From JACCXJ01 sp052387115 (lineage in GTDB: Bacteria > Pseudomonadota > Gammaproteobacteria > JACCXJ01), in the NCBI GenBank assembly GCA_052387115.1, contig JBQTJM010000076.1, positions 1 through 19,790 of the forward strand: a stretch of DNA of 19,790 nt. Direction: 5' to 3'. Shown piece after piece: positions 14,912 through 19,790 of the stretch (position 1 is its first letter; each line of letters opens with the position of its first letter). The notes under the pieces were generated by a model. It was not told the DNA's origin. It did not search any database and was given only the letters and a program-made list of their open reading frames with translations. Position numbers and translations under genes: made by a program.

Positions 14912-15811
14912 CTAGGTCGCCGGGTATTCTATCTGAGGTGCCTTCGCCCGCGCCACGGCCAGGACCCCCGCCAGACACACTAGGAGCGCGCCCGCGGTGC
15001 TCATGCGATCGGGCACCTCGTGCCAGAAGATCCAGCCGATGAGCGTCGCGAAGATGACGGTGCTGTACGTGTAGGGGCCCACGTGGGCGGCCGGCGCGAG
15101 GAGGTAGCCGGTGGTCAAGAGGATCTGCCCGAGCGTCGCAAAGATACCCGCGGCGCCCATGATGAGGAGGGTGAAAGGCGCGGGCGTCTCCCAGGCCCAG
15201 ATGAGCGGCACCGCGGAGACCACGGTCCCGATGGCGCTGAAATAGAAGACCGCGCGCACCGGCGGCTCGCTCGGGGCCATGCTGCGCAGCGACACCATGG
15301 CGACGGCGGCCAAGAGCCCCGACAACGCGCCGATGGCCGCGTCCGTCGAGAACGCCGCCATCCCGGGTTTCAGGATCAGCGCCACCCCGGCGAAGCCGAT
15401 GAGGGCCGAGAGCGCCAGCCTTCCCGTGATTGCCTCCCCTAGCCACAGCCAGGCAATGGGCGCGATATAGAGCGGGGCGCTGAAATTGAGCAGCACCGCC
15501 TGCGCCAGGTCGAGCCGGGCGATGGCGTAGAAGAAGCAGTACATCGCCGCCAGCCCGGTGAGGGAGCGGAGCAGATGCCCCGGCCACTGGTCGGTGGCGA
15601 GGCCTGGCAACCCCACTCTCCCGATCCAGGGCCAAAGCGCCAGCAGGCCGAAGGCATTGCGCAGAAACACCACCATCTCGTTCGGGATCTCGGTGGATGC
15701 CATGTGCACGGCGCCGCCCATGAGCGCCATCATGAGCGAGGCGCCGAGGGCGCATAGGGCCCCACGCACCGTTGGGGATGAAGGGACAGAGATCCGGGGT
15801 CGGCCGCGCAT
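14912..15811 (-). CDS. EamA/DMT-family permease
   Basis: This 299-residue protein belongs to the drug/metabolite transporter superfamily, with about ten membrane helices arranged as two EamA repeats (residues ~15-147 and ~158-290). The first repeat shows RNAFGLLALWPW, FFYAIARLDLAQAVLLNFSAPLYIAPIAWLWLGEAITGR and the following GFAGVALILKPG; the matching motif in the second repeat includes HVGPYTYSTVIFATLIGWIFWHEVP. The family exports or imports amino acids, nucleotide precursors, SAM and others, and the substrate here cannot be told. The start is ATG 15811. The nearest minus-strand gene downstream is fhs, across the hairpin repeat; co-transcription is possible but not supported. Confidence 0.82.
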   Translation of the reverse strand: MRGRPRISVPSSPTVRGALCALGASLMMALMGGAVHMASTEIPNEMVVFLRNAFGLLALWPWIGRVGLPGLATDQWPGHLLRSLTGLAAMYCFFYAIARLDLAQAVLLNFSAPLYIAPIAWLWLGEAITGRLALSALIGFAGVALILKPGMAAFSTDAAIGALSGLLAAVAMVSLRSMAPSEPPVRAVFYFSAIGTVVSAVPLIWAWETPAPFTLLIMGAAGIFATLGQILLTTGYLLAPAAHVGPYTYSTVIFATLIGWIFWHEVPDRMSTAGALLVCLAGVLAVARAKAPQIEYPAT

Positions 15812-15963
15812 GGTAGGGCGCGCATTCTACCGGATGGACCAAACCCGGCCTCCGCCACCGCCACCACGGACAAGGAATGGCCCAGGCGGGCCGTGCTTCC
15901 TTGCACGACGGCACGGGCGCGATTAGAGTAGCTTCTTACCCTTTCTTACCTCGGGTGGTCTTC

Positions 15964-16236
15964 ATGCCCATCGTCAAGTTATCGAGTAAAGGTCAACTGA
16001 TTATCCCTGCCTCCTTGCGGGCGGCGCACCACTGGCAGGAAGGCGCGGAATTCCTCGTCGAGGAAGTGCCGGAGGGATTGCTGCTCAGGCCCCGCAAACC
16101 GTTCTCGACCACGCGAGTTTCCGATGGCCTGGGCTGCGTGGGCTACACGGGGCCGGCCAAGACCATCGACGACATGGACCAGGGTATCTCCGATCTCATC
16201 CGCCATGAGTGGCTCGAGCAGCAGAACACTCCGTGA
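15964..16236 (+). CDS. vapB: VapB-type AbrB-fold antitoxin
   Basis: This 90-residue protein has an N-terminal AbrB domain (PIVKLSSKGQLIIPASLRAAHHWQEGAEFLVEEVPEGLLLRP, residues 2-43) that should bind its own promoter, and a C-terminal tail (TRVSDGLGCVGYTGPAKTIDDMDQGISDLIRHEW) with the GxxGYxGP motif that often occurs in VapB partners of PIN toxins. The ATG at 15964 starts the conserved domain directly; a further in-frame extension to 15877 looks spurious. Its TGA overlaps the toxin's GTG start. No clear promoter or palindromic operator was found upstream. Confidence 0.85.
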   Translation: MPIVKLSSKGQLIIPASLRAAHHWQEGAEFLVEEVPEGLLLRPRKPFSTTRVSDGLGCVGYTGPAKTIDDMDQGISDLIRHEWLEQQNTP

Positions 16237-16634
16237 TCGCAGTCGACACCAACGTGCTCGTGCGTTACCTCACCAATGACGACCAGGTTCAAGCCCAACG
16301 CGCCTATGCGCTGCTCGCGCGAGCCACCCGAGTATTCGTCGCCAAGACCGTGTTGTTGGAAACGGAATGGGTGCTGCGGCGGGTATACCGCCTGCCGCCG
16401 TCGGCCGTGTTGGCCGGGCTTCGGCAGATCGTCGGATTGCCCAATACCGTCGTCGAAGCGACCGAACAGGTTGCGCGTGCCCTGCACTATCTGGGGCAGG
16501 GACTGGATTTTGCCGATGGACTGCATCTGGCCGCGAGCCCCGGGGCCGAACGCTGCTACACCTTCGACCGGCGCTTCCTGCGGCGCGCCGTAGAACTGGG
16601 GTTGAGTGTAGAGGAACCGGAGATCGGGGCGTAA
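16233..16634 (+). CDS. vapC: VapC PIN-domain ribonuclease toxin
   Basis: This 133-residue PIN-domain toxin would cut RNA using magnesium bound by four acidic residues. These are visible as D5 (VIAVDTNVLVRYL), E43 (LLETEWVL), D95 (DFADGLHLA) and D112 (YTFDRRF). GTG 16233 is chosen since it overlaps the antitoxin stop as GTGA and begins exactly at the family's first strand; a GTG at 16209 would add eight atypical residues. The length fits VapC. The pair is complete, with no sign of decay. The target RNA is unknown. Confidence 0.87.
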   Translation: MIAVDTNVLVRYLTNDDQVQAQRAYALLARATRVFVAKTVLLETEWVLRRVYRLPPSAVLAGLRQIVGLPNTVVEATEQVARALHYLGQGLDFADGLHLAASPGAERCYTFDRRFLRRAVELGLSVEEPEIGA

Positions 16635-16693
16635 ATCGATCGCCCGGCCCTAACCGATTGCGTAACCGGCAACGCGCCGCGTGGTGTATTCGC

Positions 16694-19600
16694 ATGTCCA
16701 AGAGCGGTTCTCTCGCCAGTGGTTCTCTCGCCGTGGCATCGCCTCCCTCGGCGACCGAGGCCCTGACGCCGCCCTGCCTTTGCATCGATATCGAGACGCC
16801 GCCCAGCATGTCAAATAATGGATGCGGCCAGGCGGTTATCCACAAACTGGCCGCATTCCGGCCCGATAGCGGCGATAGGGTGGTCGTTCCAGGCGCCGCA
16901 CCTGCCTGGACGACCGAGCTCGATGCCCTCACCGAGGGGGCGGGCTTCGTCCTCGGTCACAACCTCCGGCGCCACGATCTCCCGCTCCTGGGACAGGTGT
17001 TTCCCGACCTGAAGCTCCTGGCACTGCCGGTCGTCGACACGCTCGAGCTGTCGCCGCTCGCCTTCCCGGAGAACCCCTACCACCGGCTCGTCAAGGATTA
17101 CAAGCTCGTGAGCGATGCCCGCAGCCAGCCGTTGCGCGATGCCGAGCTCAGCCTCTCGCTCTTTCATGACGAGCTGGAAGCATTCCGGGCGCTGCAACGG
17201 ACCCGTCCCGACGATGTCGCGCTGTTCCATTTTCTGCTGGCGGGCGAATCGAGCACGGGTCTCCCGTCGCTGTTCGAGAAGATACGAAACGCTCCCTGCC
17301 CCACGATCGACCAGGCGGCGATCCATCTCTACCGCTCGCTCTTGGGCAAGGTGTGCGATACCCGTCTCCGCCTGCTCGGGAATTCCGACCTGAAGCACCC
17401 CGCGTCATATCCCGCCCTCGCCTATTGTGTCGCGTGGCTGCGGGTCGCGGGTGGCAACTCGGTCCTGCCGCCCTGGGTGTACCGGACGTTCGAGGATACG
17501 AGCCGCCTGATCCACGAGCTGCGCGAAATACCTTGCGACGAGCCCGGTTGTGGGTATTGCCGGGACAACCACCACGCGGAGACTCTACTAGCAAGGGACT
17601 TCGACAAGTCCTCGTTCCGCCCGCTACCCGCCAATCCCGAGGGCGGATCGCTCCAGCGTGACATCGTCATCGCCGGCCTCTGCGGGGAGAGCCTGCTCGC
17701 GATCCTGCCGACCGGCGCCGGCAAGTCCCTGTGCTACCAGATCCCGGCGCTCGCGCATTACCGGCGGAGCGGCAAGCTCACCGTCGTGATCTCCCCGCTG
17801 CAGTCGCTCATGAAGGACCAGATCGACAACCTGGTGAAGCAAGGGATCTATTCGGCGGTCGCCCTGAACGGTCTCCTGACGGCACCCGAGCGCCGCCAGG
17901 TCCTCGACCGGATCGCGCTCGGTGACGCGGGCATCGTCCTGGTCTCGCCCGAGCAGTTCCGCAACAAGACCTTCGCCCATACCCTCCGTGCTCGCGAGAT
18001 CGCGGCCTGGGTGTTCGACGAAGCACATTGTCTGTCGAAATGGGGCCACGATTTCCGCACCGACTACCTCTATGTCTCGCGCTTCATCCGCGAGCGCTTC
18101 GGCCGCACGGCTGCCCCCATCGCCTGCTTTACGGCGACCGCCAAGCCGGAGGTCATCGCCGATCTCTCGGAGCACTTCGAGGTGGAGCTCGGGATCCGCC
18201 TCACCCGTTACAGCGGCGGTCACGAGCGCACCAATCTGCAATACCAAGTCGTCCCTGTGATCAAGTCGGAGAAGCCCGCCAAGGTCATCGATCTCGTGCG
18301 CGAGGCGCTCGCCGGCGACGGCGGGGGCGCCATCGTCTTTACGGCCACGCGTCGCAACGCCGAGGTGCTCCGCGAGCACATCGCGGGCGAGGGATGGCGC
18401 TGTGAGTTTTTCCATGCGGGGCTCGAGCCCGGCACCAAGCGCGAGATCCAGCAGGGCTTCGTGTGCGGCGTCCTGCGCGTGATCGTCGCGACCAATGCCT
18501 TCGGGATGGGCATCGACAAACCCGACGTGCGGCTCGTCATCCATGCCGATATCCCCGGATCGCTGGAGAGCTATCTACAAGAGGGCGGGCGAGCGGGGCG
18601 GGACGGCGGAACCGCGCGCTGCGTGCTCCTGTACGACGAGGCCGATGTCGAGACGCAGTTCGGCCTCAGCGCCCGTTCGCGCCTCACGCAAGCGGATTTC
18701 GCCGGCATCCTCAAGGCGCTGCGGCTGCGATCCCGGAAACTCCGGAGCGACGAGATCGTCGTGACCGCGGCCGAGTTGCTCCTCGAAGAAGACGCGCGCA
18801 TCGACATCGATCCGGGATCGCCGGATGCGGACACCAAGGTCAAGACCGCGATCGCGCACTTGGAACGCAACCGTTTCCTGGTGCGCGAAGAGAACCGGAC
18901 TCGCGTGTTCTCGACCAGCCTCCGGGTGGCGACCATCGAGGAGGGCCTCGCCAGGCTCGATGGTGCCGATCTTTCCAAGGTGGTCCGTGAGCGTTATCGC
19001 ACGGTGCTCGATCTCGTGATGCATGCCGATGCCGGAGAAGGTCTCAGCACCGACGAGCTGGTTATACGAGCGGGGATCCCGCCCGATGAATGCTTCCGCA
19101 CCCTGCAAAACCTGGAAAGGCTCGGGATCCTGTCCAACGACCTCGGCCTGCGCGTCGTCCTGCGCACGGGCGTGCAGGACGCCTCGGAGGCACGCCTTCG
19201 GCGCGTCTGCGAGATCGAGCGCGCCCTGGTGGAGGTCATGGCAGAAGCCGCGCCGGAGGCCGACGCTTCCAGTGAAAAGGTTTCGAGCGAACAGGTGTTG
19301 ACCCTCTGCGGCCTGTGCCAGGGTGTCCGAGATCGATTGGAGGGAAGCGCGGCGGCGGCGCAGATCATACCCGACGGCCTGCTGGCGGTCTTGCGGACGA
19401 TGGCGCACGCGTTCGGCGGGAGCCAGGCCCGGCGTGCCATGCTCGATATCAGAAAGGCCGGTAGCGGCGAGTGGCGCGTGCGCGTGCGCCGCCCATGGCA
19501 GCAGATCCGCGAGATCACGGAGACGCGGCGAGCGGTCGCCCACGTGCTCTTGAGGGCGCTGCTCGCTAAGCTCCCGCCCGGGCTTCAAAGCGCCGACGCG

Positions 19601-19790
19601 ATAGTGGAATGCAAGGCATGCGATCTCACCGAGGCGCTACGCTCCGATCTCGACGTGGCTCCCCGCCTCCGCGACCCGGATAGGGCCATCGAGCAGGGGC
19701 TGCTCTACCTGCATGAGACCGAGGTCTTGATCTTGGACCAGGGCCGCACCGTGTTTCGCTCGGCCATGACGATCCGGCTCCTGCCGGGCT
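16694..19790 (+). CDS. DnaQ-like exonuclease / RecQ-family helicase fusion (3' end beyond window)
   Basis: An uninterrupted frame of ~1,032 codons runs to the last base. Residues ~28-155 form a DnaQ-like 3'-5' exonuclease fold: ExoI DIE (D32, E34), ExoII GHN..D (H89, N90, D95) and a late acidic D149. The usual third-motif His/Tyr is not obvious. A Cys cluster CDEPGCGYC (281-289) may bind metal. The RecQ-type superfamily 2 helicase follows: LPTGAGKS (339-346), SPLQSLMKDQ, DEAHCLSKWGHDFR (from 442), TATAKP, VATNAFGMGIDKPD and QEGGRAGRDG (629-638). After ~residue 660 comes an unclassified helix-rich region. Length and fusion differ from plain RecQ (~600 residues). Such multidomain RecQs occur in accessory or defence settings; the role here is inferred only. 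The start at ATG 16694 has no strong ribosome binding site. Confidence 0.85.
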   Translation, partial: MSKSGSLASGSLAVASPPSATEALTPPCLCIDIETPPSMSNNGCGQAVIHKLAAFRPDSGDRVVVPGAAPAWTTELDALTEGAGFVLGHNLRRHDLPLLGQVFPDLKLLALPVVDTLELSPLAFPENPYHRLVKDYKLVSDARSQPLRDAELSLSLFHDELEAFRALQRTRPDDVALFHFLLAGESSTGLPSLFEKIRNAPCPTIDQAAIHLYRSLLGKVCDTRLRLLGNSDLKHPASYPALAYCVAWLRVAGGNSVLPPWVYRTFEDTSRLIHELREIPCDEPGCGYCRDNHHAETLLARDFDKSSFRPLPANPEGGSLQRDIVIAGLCGESLLAILPTGAGKSLCYQIPALAHYRRSGKLTVVISPLQSLMKDQIDNLVKQGIYSAVALNGLLTAPERRQVLDRIALGDAGIVLVSPEQFRNKTFAHTLRAREIAAWVFDEAHCLSKWGHDFRTDYLYVSRFIRERFGRTAAPIACFTATAKPEVIADLSEHFEVELGIRLTRYSGGHERTNLQYQVVPVIKSEKPAKVIDLVREALAGDGGGAIVFTATRRNAEVLREHIAGEGWRCEFFHAGLEPGTKREIQQGFVCGVLRVIVATNAFGMGIDKPDVRLVIHADIPGSLESYLQEGGRAGRDGGTARCVLLYDEADVETQFGLSARSRLTQADFAGILKALRLRSRKLRSDEIVVTAAELLLEEDARIDIDPGSPDADTKVKTAIAHLERNRFLVREENRTRVFSTSLRVATIEEGLARLDGADLSKVVRERYRTVLDLVMHADAGEGLSTDELVIRAGIPPDECFRTLQNLERLGILSNDLGLRVVLRTGVQDASEARLRRVCEIERALVEVMAEAAPEADASSEKVSSEQVLTLCGLCQGVRDRLEGSAAAAQIIPDGLLAVLRTMAHAFGGSQARRAMLDIRKAGSGEWRVRVRRPWQQIREITETRRAVAHVLLRALLAKLPPGLQSADAIVECKACDLTEALRSDLDVAPRLRDPDRAIEQGLLYLHETEVLILDQGRTVFRSAMTIRLLPG
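16703..16732 (+). repeat. 15-bp tandem duplication at the start of the RecQ fusion
   Basis: AGCGGTTCTCTCGCC (16703-16717) is followed directly by AGTGGTTCTCTCGCC (16718-16732), with one mismatch. In frame it duplicates SGSLA. It lies ahead of the conserved exonuclease domain, so the true start could also be downstream of it (for example GTG 16733). Confidence 0.7.

Overview
The window looks like chromosome from a GC-rich, autotrophic Gram-negative bacterium, most likely a gammaproteobacterium. The support is a truncated phosphoribulokinase gene (Calvin cycle) at the left edge, an MsbA lipid A flippase, a RimK operon, formate-tetrahydrofolate ligase, a WbpM/PglF-type nucleotide-sugar dehydratase, and palindromic intergenic repeats of the kind scattered through such genomes. 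The species cannot be fixed from sequence alone.

Layout. Bases 1-111 (minus) hold the first 37 codons of phosphoribulokinase. Bases 112-464 are a divergent spacer holding a ~160-bp element with 20-bp inverted ends. Bases 465-4736 (plus) are a tight run: msbA, a retropepsin-like RimK-associated protease, rimK, and an aspartoacylase/AstE-like zinc hydrolase. The last three genes overlap and probably form one peptide- or protein-tailoring unit. Bases 4979-5566 are an AbrB/RelE-type toxin-antitoxin pair with a visible promoter and palindromic operator. Bases 5824-7152 encode a TIR-like/deoxyribosyltransferase-like domain fused to a TRAFs-binding (ASK1-like, DUF4071) helical-repeat domain, a bacterial conflict or signalling protein. 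A decayed fragment resembling a DUF4062 domain follows it.

Bases 7356-9811 (minus) are a delta-60/RTX repeat protein that has lost its 5' end and carries a frameshift. Bases 10021-10185 (plus) are a small CxxC protein that meets the convergent sugar dehydratase (12083-10182, minus) on a shared CTAG. Bases 12196-13036 (minus) are a HepT/MntA-type HEPN-nucleotidyltransferase pair followed by a broken ribbon-helix-helix antitoxin relic. Bases 13095-14768 (minus) are fhs, and 14912-15811 (minus) an EamA permease, with a REP-like inverted repeat between them. Bases 15964-16634 (plus) are VapBC. Bases 16694-19790 (plus) are the first ~1,030 codons of a DnaQ-like exonuclease/RecQ helicase fusion that runs off the window.

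Overall, housekeeping genes alternate with small conflict modules: three intact toxin-antitoxin pairs, one antitoxin relic, a TIR-like/TRAFs-binding protein with a relic neighbour, and a large exonuclease-helicase fusion. The most unusual items are the TIR-like/TRAFs-binding protein, the exonuclease-RecQ fusion, and the relics whose breaking mutations can be read directly.
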